From positions 2,508,501 to 2,572,500 of the forward strand of contig CP073744.1 of NCBI GenBank assembly GCA_024397955.1: a stretch of 64,000 nt of DNA. Reading direction: 5' to 3'. Source of the stretch: a bacterium SCSIO 12696 (GTDB lineage Bacteria > Pseudomonadota > Gammaproteobacteria > Pseudomonadales > Porticoccaceae). The notes below the pieces were generated by a model. The model was not told where the DNA came from, searched no databases, and saw only the letters and a list, made by a program, of their open reading frames with translations. Positions 35,943-46,892 of this stretch are shown in pieces. Position 1 is the stretch's first letter. The number at the start of each line of letters is the position of its first letter. A program made the translations under genes and the position numbers.

Positions 35943-37702
35943 CCCGCGCCCGAAACAATCGCAGCCGCAAAAAGTTGACCATCTCTCGCTGGCGCTTCTT
36001 CTCCGTGGTGGTTTGCCTGCTGGCGTTGCCAGCACTGCTGGTGTGGCATATCGCCGGTTTGCAGGTGTTGCCGGATCAGGATCGCGGTGCTGAGTTTCTG
36101 CAGACTCAGGGTGATGCCCGTACTGTTCGAGAGCAACCTATCCCGGCTTACCGAGGGTTGATTACCGATCGCTATGGCGAGACCCTGGCCGTGAGTACTC
36201 CGGTGGCCACCCTGTGGGCTAATCCTCAGGTGTTGAGCAACGATCCGGCGGTGCTGGCTCGACTGGCCGACAAACTGGGCGTTAAAGCCAGTGACCTGCA
36301 GCAGCGCCTGAAGCGTTACGTCAATAAAGAGTTTATGTTCCTGGCTCGCCAGCTGGCACCAGCGGATGCCAAAAAAGTCATGGACCTGAAAATCGACGGT
36401 GTTCACTCCCGCCGCGAGTTCAAGCGCTATTACCCGGCTCACGAAGTGACTGCCCAGCTGGTGGGAGTGACCAATGTGGATGATCGCGGCCAGGAAGGTG
36501 TCGAGTTGGCGTTTGATGAATACCTGACCGGCACGCCCGGCGCCAAACGTGTGCTCAAAGACCTGAAAGGCAATGTGATCAAAGACCTGGAACTGATTCG
36601 TCGGGAACAGCCAGGTAAAGACGTAGCCCTCAGTATTGATCTGCGTTTGCAATATCTGGCTTACCGCGAACTCAAAGAGGCTGTGAAACGCTTTGGTGCC
36701 AAAGCCGGTTCCGTAGTGATGTTGGATGTAGCCAGCGGCGAAGTATTGGCCATGGCCAACCAGCCCTCTTTTAATCCCAATGCCAAAGGTGCGCGCTCCG
36801 CTTCTGCTATGCGCAACCGCGCCGTCACCGACCGGGTTGAGCCTGGCTCCACCATGAAGCCTTTTACCATGGTGGCGGCTCTGGAAAGTGGCAAATTTAC
36901 CCCCAGCAGCGTTGTCGATACCGGCATGGGCTACGTGCGGGTGGGGTACAAGGACATTAAAGACCCGCTGGGCTACGGCGTGTTGGATATGGCCGGTGTG
37001 TTGGCCAAATCCAGTCAGGTGGGTACGTCTAAGGTGGCGTTGGCGCTGGACCCTCATCATGTGCGCGAAGTATTTGCCCGCGGTGGCTTGGGGCAGGCAA
37101 CCGGGCTGGAATTTCCCGGTGAGATCGAGGGCTATTTGCCCGCACCACGGCGTTGGGACGATGTCACCCGTACCACCCTGGCGTTTGGCTACGGCCTCAA
37201 TGCGTCACCGGTGCAAATTGCCAAAGCTTACGCAGTGCTTGCGGCCGGCGGACAATCCCGGCCGGTGACGCTGTTAAAGAACAGTCAGCCTGCGCGCACT
37301 GAACAGGTGATTGAGCCTCAAGTGGCGCGTCAGGTGCTGGATATGATGAAAGCGGTGACTGAGCCCGGCGGCACCGGTACCCGGGCTGCTTTAACTGCTT
37401 ACCAGGTGGCAGGCAAAACGGGCACCGCTCGCAAAGTGGCCAAAGGTGGTGGCTACGACAATAACCGCCATATCGCATTGTTTGCCGGTGCGGTTCCCGC
37501 GGATGACCCCAAGTTGGTTTGCGTAGTAGTGATCGACGAGCCCACTATTGGTGAAAACCACGGTGGTGGCTCGGTGGCGGCACCGGTGTTTGCCGGGGTG
37601 ATGGCAGAGTCGCTGCGCTTGTTGCGGGTGCCGCCGGACACCGATGACAGTCAGCAGGTGACAGCCCTGAAAGAGTCGCCGCCTGACGGGGGGGCGACAT
37701 GA
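35939..37702 (+). CDS. ftsI: Septal peptidoglycan transpeptidase FtsI (PBP3)
   Basis: A class B penicillin-binding protein (587 residues) that cross-links septal wall with FtsW. An N-terminal membrane helix (about 20-41), a pedestal domain (RGLITDRYGETLAVSTPV), then the transpeptidase. The active-site serine is Ser304 in GSTMKPFT (SxxK, Lys307), and the KTG box is KTGTARK (493-499). The SxN motif, normally SSN, reads SSQ (Ser358-Ser359-Gln360). The C-terminus ends with a disordered DTDDSQQVTALKESPPDGG. It overlaps ftsL and murE by 4 bp each. Confidence 0.97.
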   Translation: MTRARNNRSRKKLTISRWRFFSVVVCLLALPALLVWHIAGLQVLPDQDRGAEFLQTQGDARTVREQPIPAYRGLITDRYGETLAVSTPVATLWANPQVLSNDPAVLARLADKLGVKASDLQQRLKRYVNKEFMFLARQLAPADAKKVMDLKIDGVHSRREFKRYYPAHEVTAQLVGVTNVDDRGQEGVELAFDEYLTGTPGAKRVLKDLKGNVIKDLELIRREQPGKDVALSIDLRLQYLAYRELKEAVKRFGAKAGSVVMLDVASGEVLAMANQPSFNPNAKGARSASAMRNRAVTDRVEPGSTMKPFTMVAALESGKFTPSSVVDTGMGYVRVGYKDIKDPLGYGVLDMAGVLAKSSQVGTSKVALALDPHHVREVFARGGLGQATGLEFPGEIEGYLPAPRRWDDVTRTTLAFGYGLNASPVQIAKAYAVLAAGGQSRPVTLLKNSQPARTEQVIEPQVARQVLDMMKAVTEPGGTGTRAALTAYQVAGKTGTARKVAKGGGYDNNRHIALFAGAVPADDPKLVCVVVIDEPTIGENHGGGSVAAPVFAGVMAESLRLLRVPPDTDDSQQVTALKESPPDGGAT

Positions 37703-39306
37703 TGTCGAGTCCTCACCATCCACAGGTAACGCAAGTGAAAACGCTGGGCCAATTGCTGCCCGGCGTTGCGCTTTCTGCTGAGCAGCAACGCATAGAGGTA
37801 ACTGCGATCACTGCCGATAGCCGCCAGGTGGTGCCCGGCGGTTTGTTCCTGGCTTGCCCGGGGCTCAGTGTTGATGGCCGTGAGTTTGTGGGCCAGGCCC
37901 TGGCCGCGGGTGCCGCTGTAGTGGTTGCGGAAGCTAATAACCTGTCCGATGAATTGTCTGCAGAGCCTCGAGTGGTTGCGGTTACCGGCCTTGCACAGCA
38001 GCTGAGCGCCATTGCGGCACGCTTTTACGGTGAGCCCGCGGAGCAGGTGCAGTTGACCGGTATCACCGGCACCAATGGCAAAACCACTTGCAGTCAACTG
38101 CTGGCACAGTTGCAACAACGGCTGCTAGAGCAAAGTGGCAGCGATCAGCAGTCCGGCTTTATTGGCACCCTGGGCTATGGCCTGGTGGATGGTGAGTTGC
38201 TTGAAACCGGCATGACCACCCCGGATGCTATTAATACTCAGCAAATTCTGTCTCAGCTGCACCATGGCGGTGCCGCCAGTGTGGCCATGGAAGTGTCGTC
38301 TCACAGCCTGGAGCAGGGCAGGGTGGCGGCGCTGCCATTTCACACTGCCGTATTTACCAACTTGAGCCGCGATCACCTGGATTACCACGGCGATATGGAC
38401 AGCTATCTGGCGGCCAAGGCGCGGTTGTTTAAACAACCGGGGCTGAAGTTGGCTGTGCTTAACGGTGACGACAGTGCCAGTGACGTTATTGCTGAGCAAT
38501 TACCCAAGTCGGTGACTTGCTATCGTTTTGGTATCGATAATCCGGCTGCCGATGTGGTGGCCAGTGATGTGGTGCTCTCTGAAGAGGGTATCAGCGCTCA
38601 GGTGAAAACCCCGTGGGGTGACGGCGAGCTGCGCTCCCCGCTGTTGGCGCAATTTAACCTCAGCAATTTACTGACAGTGTTAACCGCTGCCTGCGGTCAG
38701 GGTTGGGCTCTGGATAAGGTGTTAGCGCAAATTTCCGCTTTGACGGCGGTACCTGGGCGTATGCAGCTGGTAAACGCACAGCTGGCTGGCGGTGTGCTGC
38801 ACCCGGCGGTGGTGTTGGATTACGCCCACACCCCGGACGCTCTAGAACAGGCGCTGTCGGGCTTGCGCACTCACTGCTGTGGGCGCTTGTGGTGTGTGTT
38901 TGGCTGCGGTGGCGATCGCGACAGCGGTAAACGCCCACAAATGGGCGAAGTTGCCGCGCGTTTGGCGGACTGCCCGGTGGTGACCAGTGACAACCCGCGC
39001 AGCGAAAACCCGGATCAAATTATTCTCGATATCCTGGCCGGTATGCCGGAATCCCAGGCGGTGCGTGTGGCCCCGGATCGAGCCGCGGCAATTCGTGAGG
39101 CTATTGCCTGCGCAGACGATGAAGACTGCGTGCTGATCGCTGGCAAAGGCCATGAAACTTACCAGGAAGTGCAAGGGAAGAGACTGCCGTTCAGCGATCT
39201 GGAGCAGGCCGCCCAGGTATTGATGGAAAGAGCGGCCAAACAGGCGGCGGGTGACCTGCCCATTGACCTGTCGGCAATACAACCGGGGGCTGATCGTGAA
39301 CACTGA
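37699..39306 (+). CDS. murE: UDP-MurNAc-L-Ala-D-Glu:meso-diaminopimelate ligase MurE
   Basis: Adds meso-diaminopimelate to the peptidoglycan precursor (535 residues). ATP-binding GITGTNGKTTCSQL, the EVSSHSLEQGR block, FTNLSRDHLDYHGDMDSYLAAK, and the DNPR motif in TSDNPRSENPDQI (selecting diaminopimelate rather than lysine) are present. The ATG at 37699 overlaps the ftsI stop; a second ATG follows at once. The 3' end overlaps murF by 11 bp. Confidence 0.97.
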   Translation: MMSSPHHPQVTQVKTLGQLLPGVALSAEQQRIEVTAITADSRQVVPGGLFLACPGLSVDGREFVGQALAAGAAVVVAEANNLSDELSAEPRVVAVTGLAQQLSAIAARFYGEPAEQVQLTGITGTNGKTTCSQLLAQLQQRLLEQSGSDQQSGFIGTLGYGLVDGELLETGMTTPDAINTQQILSQLHHGGAASVAMEVSSHSLEQGRVAALPFHTAVFTNLSRDHLDYHGDMDSYLAAKARLFKQPGLKLAVLNGDDSASDVIAEQLPKSVTCYRFGIDNPAADVVASDVVLSEEGISAQVKTPWGDGELRSPLLAQFNLSNLLTVLTAACGQGWALDKVLAQISALTAVPGRMQLVNAQLAGGVLHPAVVLDYAHTPDALEQALSGLRTHCCGRLWCVFGCGGDRDSGKRPQMGEVAARLADCPVVTSDNPRSENPDQIILDILAGMPESQAVRVAPDRAAAIREAIACADDEDCVLIAGKGHETYQEVQGKRLPFSDLEQAAQVLMERAAKQAAGDLPIDLSAIQPGADREH

Positions 39307-40687
39307 GTCGATGCCTCTGAGTCTGTCCCGAGCCGCTATTGAATTTGGCGGCACCCTGATGTTTCCGGATTGCCAGTTTCAGAGCCTATCCACAGATACC
39401 CGCAGCCTGGCCAATGGTGATCTGTTTGTGGCGCTGCGGGGCGAGCACTTTGATGCCCACAATTTCCTCGCCCAGGCGGCGGAAAAGGCCTGTGGGCTAG
39501 TGGTGGAAACCCCGGATCGAAATCTGGAATTGCCCCAGTGGGTGGTTGCGGACACCACAGCAGCCCTCGGCCAGTTGGCCAGCTTGAAGCGCAAGGATTA
39601 CCAGGGTGTGGTGGTCGCGGTGACTGGCAGCGCCGGAAAAACCACCGTGAAAGAAATGCTGGCGTCGATATTTGCCCAGGCGGTGGGTGAGTCAGCCGTG
39701 CTCGCCACCCGGGGTAACTTGAATAATCACATCGGTGTGCCATTGACATTGATGGGGCTTGAGCAACGCCATCAGTACGCGGTTATTGAAATGGGTGCCA
39801 GCGGTGGTGGCGAAATTGGTTACCTGTGCCAGCTGGGGCGCCCGCAGGTGACCTTGGTGAATAACGTATTGCCAGCCCACGTGGAAGGTTTTGGCAGTGT
39901 CGATGCCATTGCCCACGCCAAAGGTGAAATTTACAGCGGCCTGCCGGCAGATGGCACCGCGGTACTGAATTTGGATCAGGATTATGTGGCGCTGTGGCGC
40001 GGCCTTATCAATGAACGCAACTGCCTGACGTTTAGTGCTACAGAAGGCAACGACAGTGCAGGCCTGTTTGCCAGCAATATTGAGGTGGACCAACTGGGCC
40101 GTTGCTCTTTTCAGTTGCATAGCCCTCAAGGTGTGGCTTCGGTCAGCCTTGGTCTCAGTGGCCGCCATAATATTTCCAATGCTCTGGCCGCTGCGGCGGT
40201 TGCCCAGGCGGCCGGTGTGAGTGTGGAGCATATCGCCGCTGGCCTCAGTGCGCTGCGGCGGGTTGCTGGGCGTATGGAACTGCTGGAACTTGACAACGGT
40301 GATTATTTGATCGACGACAGTTACAACGCCAATCCCGGCTCGGTGAAAGCGGCGGTGGATGCGTTGTTGCAGTTGCCGGGCAGGCCGTTGTTGGTGTTGG
40401 GTGATATGGGGGAGCTGGGTGCCGATGAGGTGGCGTTGCACGCCGAGGTCGGTGAATACGCCGCCCAGGCGGGTGTGGCTCAGCTGTATACCGTGGGTAC
40501 CTTGTCTGCCAATACCAGTGCCGCGTTTGGCAACGGTGGCAGACATTTTCAAAACCAGCAGGATTTGATCGCCGAGTTACAGCCCCAGTTGGGCAGCGGA
40601 GTGGCGATATTGGTAAAAGGATCGCGCAGTTCCGGTATGGAAAATATAACCAAAGCGTTGGTAGCCACCAGCGCGGGAGAAAAATAA
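39296..40687 (+). CDS. murF: UDP-MurNAc-tripeptide:D-Ala-D-Ala ligase MurF
   Basis: Adds D-Ala-D-Ala to finish the UDP-MurNAc-pentapeptide (463 residues from the GTG at 39296). This start, 5 nt after GGGGGC, gives [19 protein letters not shown]; an ATG at 39311 is an alternative. An upstream frame extension lies inside murE without similarity. ATP motif [40 protein letters not shown], and [15 protein letters not shown] are characteristic. Its stop shares one base with the mraY start (TAATG). Confidence 0.96.
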   Translation: MNTESMPLSLSRAAIEFGGTLMFPDCQFQSLSTDTRSLANGDLFVALRGEHFDAHNFLAQAAEKACGLVVETPDRNLELPQWVVADTTAALGQLASLKRKDYQGVVVAVTGSAGKTTVKEMLASIFAQAVGESAVLATRGNLNNHIGVPLTLMGLEQRHQYAVIEMGASGGGEIGYLCQLGRPQVTLVNNVLPAHVEGFGSVDAIAHAKGEIYSGLPADGTAVLNLDQDYVALWRGLINERNCLTFSATEGNDSAGLFASNIEVDQLGRCSFQLHSPQGVASVSLGLSGRHNISNALAAAAVAQAAGVSVEHIAAGLSALRRVAGRMELLELDNGDYLIDDSYNANPGSVKAAVDALLQLPGRPLLVLGDMGELGADEVALHAEVGEYAAQAGVAQLYTVGTLSANTSAAFGNGGRHFQNQQDLIAELQPQLGSGVAILVKGSRSSGMENITKALVATSAGEK

Positions 40688-41781
40688 TGCTCTATTGGTT
40701 GGCAGATTATTTATCACAGTACGTCAGTGCCTTTGGGGTGGTGCAGTACCTGACGTTCCGGGCCATTCTCGGTGTGCTGACCGCATTGGGGCTTTCCCTG
40801 TGGTTGGGGCCGGTGATGATCCGCAAATTGAATTTGTTGCAGATTGGTCAGTCGGTGCGCAGCGATGGCCCCCAGAGCCACCTCAGCAAATCCGGTACAC
40901 CCACCATGGGCGGCGCGCTGATCCTGATGGCGATTTTTATCGCCACCCTGCTGTGGTCGAACCTGGAAAATCGTTACGTGTGGGTGGTGCTGGGTGTCAC
41001 CTTTATTTTTGGCGCCGTGGGCTGGGTGGATGACTACCGCAAGGTGGTGGAAAAAAACTCCCGGGGTCTGCCCGCCCGCTGGAAGTATTTCTGGCAATCG
41101 GTAGGTGGTTTGGGAGCCGCTATCTTTTTGTACTGCACTGCGGGTTCACCGGCAGAAACCACCTTGTATGTGCCGTTTTTTAAAGATGTGGCGTTGCCGC
41201 TCACGGCCCTGGGCGGGGTTTGCTATATCGCGCTCACCTACTTTGTGATTGTTGGCGGCAGCAACGCGGTAAACCTCACTGACGGCCTCGATGGCCTGGC
41301 GATTATGCCCACGGTGATGGTGGGGGGCGCGTTGGGCGTATTTGCCTATCTCACCGGCCACAGCCAGTTTGCCGATTATTTGCACATTCCCTATATCGCC
41401 GGCGCTGGTGAATTGATTGTGTTCTGCGCCGCATTGGGTGGAGCCGGGCTTGGCTTCCTGTGGTTCAACACCTACCCGGCTCAAGTGTTTATGGGCGATG
41501 TTGGTGCTCTTGCTCTGGGGGCTGCACTGGGTGTGATCGCGGTGATTGTGCGCCACGAAATTGTGTTTTTCATTATGGGCGGTGTATTTGTGATGGAAAC
41601 CCTGTCGGTGATGATTCAGGTGGCGTCGTTCAAGCTGACCGGTAAGCGAGTCTTCCGCATGGCGCCCATCCATCACCACTTTGAATTGAAAGGCTGGCCA
41701 GAGCCGCGGGTGATTGTGCGCTTCTGGATTATCACCGTGATGCTGGTGCTGATCGGTCTGGCAACTTTGAAACTGCGTTAA
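40687..41781 (+). CDS. mraY: Phospho-MurNAc-pentapeptide translocase MraY
   Basis: A ten-helix inner-membrane enzyme (364 residues) that transfers phospho-MurNAc-pentapeptide to undecaprenyl phosphate, making lipid I. Signature blocks: [39 protein letters not shown] (the Asp-Asp-x-x-Lys catalytic/Mg site), [39 protein letters not shown], and a C-terminal [19 protein letters not shown]. Length and order match Gram-negative MraY. It follows murF with a one-base overlap and precedes murD by 20 bp. Confidence 0.98.
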   Translation: MLYWLADYLSQYVSAFGVVQYLTFRAILGVLTALGLSLWLGPVMIRKLNLLQIGQSVRSDGPQSHLSKSGTPTMGGALILMAIFIATLLWSNLENRYVWVVLGVTFIFGAVGWVDDYRKVVEKNSRGLPARWKYFWQSVGGLGAAIFLYCTAGSPAETTLYVPFFKDVALPLTALGGVCYIALTYFVIVGGSNAVNLTDGLDGLAIMPTVMVGGALGVFAYLTGHSQFADYLHIPYIAGAGELIVFCAALGGAGLGFLWFNTYPAQVFMGDVGALALGAALGVIAVIVRHEIVFFIMGGVFVMETLSVMIQVASFKLTGKRVFRMAPIHHHFELKGWPEPRVIVRFWIITVMLVLIGLATLKLR

Positions 41782-41801
41782 TTAAAGGCAGAGAGACAAC
41801 A

Positions 41802-43169
41802 GTGACTACGGCAAAGCATGACTCACAACAAGGCGTGACAGCGATCCTGGGTATCGGTGTCACCGGCTTGTCGGTGGTTCGCTTTTTGGCGAGCCGCCAG
41901 GTGCCGTTTGTGGTTTGCGATACCCGGGAACAACCACCGCTGTTGGCGCAGTTTGAACAAGAATTCCCCGGGGTGGATTGCTTCCTTGGTGCCGACGCTG
42001 CCCAGGCGTTGCAAGGCGCCAGTGAACTGGTGGTGAGCCCCGGTTTGGCCCCTGACGAGCCGCTGTTGGTGGCCGCTCGCCAGCAGGGCATCGAGGTGAT
42101 TGGTGATATCGAGCTGTTTGCCCGCCATGTTAAAGCGCCTGTGGCCGCCATTACGGGTTCCAACGGCAAGAGCACAGTAACCGCGCTGTTGGGCGAGATG
42201 GCCAAGGCGGCCGGTTTGCGAGTGGCGGTTGGCGGCAACCTGGGCACCCCGGCGCTGGAATTGCTGGCGGAGGACTGCGAGCTCTATGTGTTGGAGCTAT
42301 CCAGCTTTCAGTTGGAAATTACCCACAATCTCAAGCCTGCGGTATCCACCATTCTCAATCTTTCGGAAGATCATTTGGATCGCTACGGTTCCATGGACAG
42401 TTACCTGGCCGCCAAGCAGCGGATTTTTCACGGTGCGGCACACATTGTCTGCAACCGCGATGACAATGCCACGCGCCCCGGTGACAGTGCTGCCGAGTTG
42501 TCCAGCTTCGGGTTGCAGCTCAGTGAGCGCACCCTCAGCGATATCCACCAGTGCGGCATTGCCAATCGCGGCGGTGACCTGTGGCTCCACGGCCCCGACG
42601 GCGATCTGATGCCGGTGGCGGAGCTGTGCATCAAGGGCAGTCACAACTGGGCCAATGCCCTGGCGGCCATGGCTATGGGCGCTGTGCTGGGCTTAACTCA
42701 GGAAGCCATGGCCGCAGCCATGAAAACATTCCCCGGTCTCGATCACCGCTGCCAGACCGTGCGCACTCTGGATGGGGTGAGTTATATCAACGACTCCAAA
42801 GCCACCAACGTGGGGGCTACCCTGGCGGCGCTGGAAGGCTTAGGTAATAAAGAACACCCCAATATTGTTTGGATTGCTGGTGGCGATGGCAAGGGCGCAG
42901 AGTTTCATGAATTGCGCAGTACCGTAGCGGCCACGGTTAAACAGGCCTTGCTTATCGGGGTTGATGGCCTGCGTATTGGCGAGGCCATTGCCGGTGCTAC
43001 CGACATCGAATCTCACCAAAGCCTGGAAGGCGCCGTAGCCCGTGCTCGCCAATTGGCCCAGCCAGGGGATTTGGTGCTGTTGTCGCCGGCCTGTGCCAGC
43101 TTCGATATGTTCAATAATTTTGAACACCGGGGCGACATGTTCGCCAAAGCGGCGGAGGCATTGCAATGA
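41802..43169 (+). CDS. murD: UDP-MurNAc-L-Ala:D-Glu ligase MurD
   Basis: Adds D-glutamate to UDP-MurNAc-L-Ala (455 residues). Rossmann-like start TAILGIGVTGLSVVRFLASR, ATP loop AAITGSNGKSTVTALLGEM, the LELSSFQLEI block, LNLSEDHLDRYGSMDSYLAAK, and the C-terminal SFDMFNNFEHRGDMFAKAAE box. It uses a GTG start 4 nt after GAGAGAC, the only internal dcw gene besides murF to do so. The 3' end overlaps ftsW by 4 bp (ATGA). Confidence 0.97.
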   Translation: MTTAKHDSQQGVTAILGIGVTGLSVVRFLASRQVPFVVCDTREQPPLLAQFEQEFPGVDCFLGADAAQALQGASELVVSPGLAPDEPLLVAARQQGIEVIGDIELFARHVKAPVAAITGSNGKSTVTALLGEMAKAAGLRVAVGGNLGTPALELLAEDCELYVLELSSFQLEITHNLKPAVSTILNLSEDHLDRYGSMDSYLAAKQRIFHGAAHIVCNRDDNATRPGDSAAELSSFGLQLSERTLSDIHQCGIANRGGDLWLHGPDGDLMPVAELCIKGSHNWANALAAMAMGAVLGLTQEAMAAAMKTFPGLDHRCQTVRTLDGVSYINDSKATNVGATLAALEGLGNKEHPNIVWIAGGDGKGAEFHELRSTVAATVKQALLIGVDGLRIGEAIAGATDIESHQSLEGAVARARQLAQPGDLVLLSPACASFDMFNNFEHRGDMFAKAAEALQ

Positions 43170-44350
43170 CGGTCGCCGGATTGCAGTGGTCATTTACCCC
43201 GGATAGCGCCCGCTATCTGGACGCCAAACTGCTGCTGGCGGTATTGGCGCTCATTACCTTGGGGGTGGTGATGATTTACTCCGCGTCAGTGAATTTTGCC
43301 GAGCTCAAGTACGGCGACAGCCTCTACTTCCTCAAGCGCCAGTTGATGTATTTGATGCTGGGCTCGGTGCTGGCACTGGTGGTGCTGAATATTCCGGTGG
43401 CCTTCTGGTATCAGTACGGATTGCTGCTACTGGCGGCGGCGTTTGTCCTGCTGCTGATTGTGTTGATTCCCGGTGTTGGCCGCAGCTTTAACGGCAGTCG
43501 TCGCTGGTTGGGCATTGGCCCGCTGACGTTCCAGGTATCGGAACTGGTGAAGGTGGCCGTGGTGTTGTTTATGGCGGGCTATCTGCAGCGCCATCATGAG
43601 GTGCTGCGAGAAAACTGGAAAGAAATTGGCAAACCTTTGGGCATCTTGGCGGCGCTGGTGGGGCTGCTGTTGCTGGAACCGGATCTGGGCTCCTCAGTGG
43701 TGTTGTCCGGTGCGGTGCTGGGCATGTTGTTTTTTGCCGGCGTCAAACTCTGGCAAGTTGGGGCCCTGGTGACATTGGCCGGTGGCTTGCTGGGGTTGGC
43801 GGCGTTTCTGTCTCCCTATCGCTATCAGCGTTTGGTGGCCTATCTGGATCCCTGGGCGGATCAATTTGGCAGTGGCTACCAGCTGACTCAGTCGTTGATT
43901 GCCTTTGGTCGCGGCGAATGGTTTGGCGTGGGTTTAGGCAACAGCATCCAGAAGCTGGGCTACCTGCCGGAGGCTTACACCGACTTCGTGTTTGCCATTT
44001 TTGCAGAAGAGTTCGGCTTGTTGGGCGTGGTCGCAGTGCTGGCTTTGTTTGGCCTGTTGCTGTGGCGTGTGTTTGCCATTATCCGCCAGGCGGTACGCCG
44101 CTGTGACTGGTTTTCCGCCTACGCCGTGTTTGGCTTGGGAGTGCTGATGGCAGGGCAGGCATTTATCAATATTGGGGTGGCGTCCGGGTTGCTGCCCACC
44201 AAGGGACTGACGCTGCCCTTTGTCAGCTACGGCGGCAGCAGCCTATTGGTGAGCTGCGTGATGGTGGCGCTGATTTTACGTTTTGGTATGGAGCTGCACA
44301 GCCCTCCGGGGAAAAGCGCTTCGACCAAAAGCAGCAGGGCAGCCCGATGA
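43166..44350 (+). CDS. ftsW: Septal glycosyltransferase FtsW (SEDS)
   Basis: A ten-helix SEDS protein (394 residues) that polymerises lipid II at the septum as a complex with FtsI. Conserved blocks: MIYSASVNFAELKYGDSLYFLKRQ, GSRRWLGIGPLTFQVSEL, EPDLGSSVVL, YQLTQSLIAFGRGEWFGVGLG, LPEAYTDFVFAIFAEEFGL and LPFVSYGGSSLLVSC. The Asp in YTDFVFA is the family's catalytic candidate. It overlaps murD and murG by 4 bp each. Confidence 0.98.
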   Translation: MTVAGLQWSFTPDSARYLDAKLLLAVLALITLGVVMIYSASVNFAELKYGDSLYFLKRQLMYLMLGSVLALVVLNIPVAFWYQYGLLLLAAAFVLLLIVLIPGVGRSFNGSRRWLGIGPLTFQVSELVKVAVVLFMAGYLQRHHEVLRENWKEIGKPLGILAALVGLLLLEPDLGSSVVLSGAVLGMLFFAGVKLWQVGALVTLAGGLLGLAAFLSPYRYQRLVAYLDPWADQFGSGYQLTQSLIAFGRGEWFGVGLGNSIQKLGYLPEAYTDFVFAIFAEEFGLLGVVAVLALFGLLLWRVFAIIRQAVRRCDWFSAYAVFGLGVLMAGQAFINIGVASGLLPTKGLTLPFVSYGGSSLLVSCVMVALILRFGMELHSPPGKSASTKSSRAAR

Positions 44351-45438
44351 CTGAGTCGGCAATCAACAACAGCGATAAAAAAGTCATGGTGATGGCTGGT
44401 GGCACCGGTGGCCATGTGTTCCCGGCGCTGGCGGTGGCCAACGAATTGCGCAATCGCGGTGTGGTGGTGGAGTGGTTTGGTACCCGCCGTGGCATCGAGG
44501 CGGATTTGGTGCCCGCCAATGATATTGAACTGCATTTTATCGATGTGGCGGGGGTGCGCGGCAAAGGCATTGCCACTTTGTTGAAAGCGCCGTTTTTGCT
44601 GCTCAAAGCAGTTTCTCAGGCGCGGGCATTGCTGCGCCAGCAGCGCCCAAATGCGGTGCTGGGCATGGGCGGTTTTGCCTCTGGCCCCGGTGGTTTGGCG
44701 GCGCGCCTGTTGGGTATTCCGGTGGTGATACACGAGCAAAATGCGGTAGCTGGCACCACCAATCGCTGGTTGGCAAAAATGGCTCGCCGGGTGATGGAAG
44801 CGTTTCCTGGCTCCCTGCCCAAGGGCCGTCATTGCGGTAACCCGGTACGCCGGGAAATTTTGGAGCTTGTGGAGCCTGGGCAGCGACTGCAACGCAATGG
44901 CGATACCCCCAACTTGCTGATCTTGGGCGGCAGCCTGGGCGCTCAGGCTATTAATGATGTGTTGCCCAAGGCCATTGCTCGCCTGCCGCAAAACGAATGG
45001 CCCAACATCTGGCATCAGACCGGCAGGGATAAGGCGGTGGTGACTGAAGAAGATTACCGGGAGCAGGGCATTGACGCCCATGTGGTGCCCTTTATTGACG
45101 ATATGGCGGAGGCCTATGGTTGGGCAGATTTGGTGGTGTGTCGCGCGGGGGCCTTGACCGTATCGGAATTGGCCGCTGCGGGGGTGGGTTCCATTTTGAT
45201 TCCATTTCCACACGCCATCGACGATCACCAGACCAAAAATGGTCAGTGGTTGGTGAATAACGATGCCGCTCGCCAGATTCAGCAGCATCAGCTGAGCCCA
45301 GAGAAGCTGGCGGTGGAGCTGCAGCAGCTGTTGGGCGAACGCGAACGCTTGATTGCTATGGCGAAAAATGCACGCGAGCTGGCGCAGCCAGAGGCGGTGG
45401 CTGCGGTAGCAGATGCCTGTGAGGAGGTATGCAAATGA
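44347..45438 (+). CDS. murG: Lipid II synthase MurG
   Basis: A peripheral membrane GT-B glycosyltransferase (363 residues) that adds GlcNAc to lipid I. N-terminal [75 protein letters not shown], and [34 protein letters not shown] are all textbook family blocks. It overlaps ftsW by 4 bp and ends inside the start region of murC. Confidence 0.98.
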   Translation: MTESAINNSDKKVMVMAGGTGGHVFPALAVANELRNRGVVVEWFGTRRGIEADLVPANDIELHFIDVAGVRGKGIATLLKAPFLLLKAVSQARALLRQQRPNAVLGMGGFASGPGGLAARLLGIPVVIHEQNAVAGTTNRWLAKMARRVMEAFPGSLPKGRHCGNPVRREILELVEPGQRLQRNGDTPNLLILGGSLGAQAINDVLPKAIARLPQNEWPNIWHQTGRDKAVVTEEDYREQGIDAHVVPFIDDMAEAYGWADLVVCRAGALTVSELAAAGVGSILIPFPHAIDDHQTKNGQWLVNNDAARQIQQHQLSPEKLAVELQQLLGERERLIAMAKNARELAQPEAVAAVADACEEVCK

Positions 45439-46892
45439 GTAAAACAACAAATGCTGGCAAGGCGAGCGGCGTCTTTGAGATTCCAGAGATGCGCCGTATT
45501 CAGCGTATTCACTTTATTGGTATCGGTGGTGTGGGTATGTGCGGCATTGCCGAAGTACTGCTCAACCAGGGTTATCAGATTTCCGGTTCCGACATTAACG
45601 ATGGTCCCGTGACCAAACGCCTGCGGGATATGGGCGCGACGATTCATATCGGTCACGCCGCCAGCAATGTGGACGGCGTGGATGTGGTGGTTAACTCCAC
45701 CGCGGTGAGCGACAACAACCCGGAAATGGTGCGCGCCCGCGACCAGCGCATTCCAATTGTGCGCCGTGCCGAAATGTTGGCGGAGCTGATGCGCTATCGC
45801 CACGGCATTGCAGTGGCGGGTACTCACGGTAAAACCACCACCACCAGTTTGATTGCGTCGATTTTTGCCGAGGGCGATAAAGACCCCACTTTTGTGATTG
45901 GCGGCCGCCTTAACAGCGCGGGTACCAACGCTCGCCTGGGTGAGAGTCGCTATCTGGTGGCAGAAGCGGATGAGAGCGACGCGTCGTTCCTGCATCTGCA
46001 ACCGTTAGTCGCGGTGGTGACCAATATCGATATCGATCACATGGAAACCTACGGTTTTGACGAGGGCAAACTCAAGCAGACCTTTGTGGAGTTCCTGCAC
46101 AACCTGCCGTTTTATGGCTTGGCAGTGCTTTGTGTGGATGATGAGCGAGTGCGGGAAGTCATGCCCGATGTATCCCGGCCCATGCTTACCTATGGCTTCT
46201 CTGAGCAGGCGGATTACCGCATTACCGATTTGCGCAATGACAAAGGTCGTAGCCACTTTAAAGTGCACCGCCCGGATGGCAAGGCGGCACTGGATATCGA
46301 ACTTAATATTCCCGGAGCTCACAACGTGCTCAATGCCACGGCCGCTATTGCGGTGGCCACCGATGAAGGCATTGACGATAGCGCCATCTGTGAGGGGCTG
46401 AGCAAATTTGGCGGTGTTGGCCGCCGCTTTGAGGTGCACGGTGAATTTGCCGTGTCTACCGGCGCTGGTCGCGGCGGCGAAGCCATGCTGGTGGACGACT
46501 ATGGCCATCACCCCCGTGAAGTGGCTGCCACGATCAAAGCTGTAAGGGATGGCTGGCCAGAACGGCGCCTGGTGATGGTGTTCCAGCCCCACCGTTATTC
46601 GCGGACTCGCGATTTGTACGAAGACTTTGTGCAAATTCTTTCCAGCTGTGACGCTCTGGTGTTAACCGAGGTTTATGGTGCCGGTGAGGAGCCGGTGCCC
46701 GGTGTTGATAGCCGCCAGCTGTGTCGCAGTATCCGCCAGCGCGGTTTGGTGGATCCGATTTACGCCGACGGCATTGATGCGGTGCCAGATATTGTTCGAG
46801 ACATCGTCCAGCCTGGAGACATTGTGATTACTCAGGGTGCAGGCAGCGTGGGCAAGCTGGTGAAAATGCTGGCAGAGAGGAAGCTGCAATGA
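45435..46892 (+). CDS. murC: UDP-MurNAc:L-alanine ligase MurC
   Basis: Adds L-alanine to UDP-MurNAc (485 residues). The ATG at 45435 lies 7 nt after AGGAGG and forms ATGA with the murG stop. Another ATG at 45429 is only 1 nt from the ribosome-binding site and is rejected. Blocks: [81 protein letters not shown] and [16 protein letters not shown]. It overlaps ddlB by 4 bp. Confidence 0.98.
   Translation: MSKTTNAGKASGVFEIPEMRRIQRIHFIGIGGVGMCGIAEVLLNQGYQISGSDINDGPVTKRLRDMGATIHIGHAASNVDGVDVVVNSTAVSDNNPEMVRARDQRIPIVRRAEMLAELMRYRHGIAVAGTHGKTTTTSLIASIFAEGDKDPTFVIGGRLNSAGTNARLGESRYLVAEADESDASFLHLQPLVAVVTNIDIDHMETYGFDEGKLKQTFVEFLHNLPFYGLAVLCVDDERVREVMPDVSRPMLTYGFSEQADYRITDLRNDKGRSHFKVHRPDGKAALDIELNIPGAHNVLNATAAIAVATDEGIDDSAICEGLSKFGGVGRRFEVHGEFAVSTGAGRGGEAMLVDDYGHHPREVAATIKAVRDGWPERRLVMVFQPHRYSRTRDLYEDFVQILSSCDALVLTEVYGAGEEPVPGVDSRQLCRSIRQRGLVDPIYADGIDAVPDIVRDIVQPGDIVITQGAGSVGKLVKMLAERKLQ

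Noticed and set aside
35849-37060. A 403-codon open frame on the minus strand
   Set aside because: It is antisense to ftsI, which has all transpeptidase motifs; the minus frame has the His/Gln-rich composition typical of shadow frames.
44227-45450. A 407-codon open frame on the minus strand
   Set aside because: It is antisense to murG and has no recognisable domain or ribosome-binding site.
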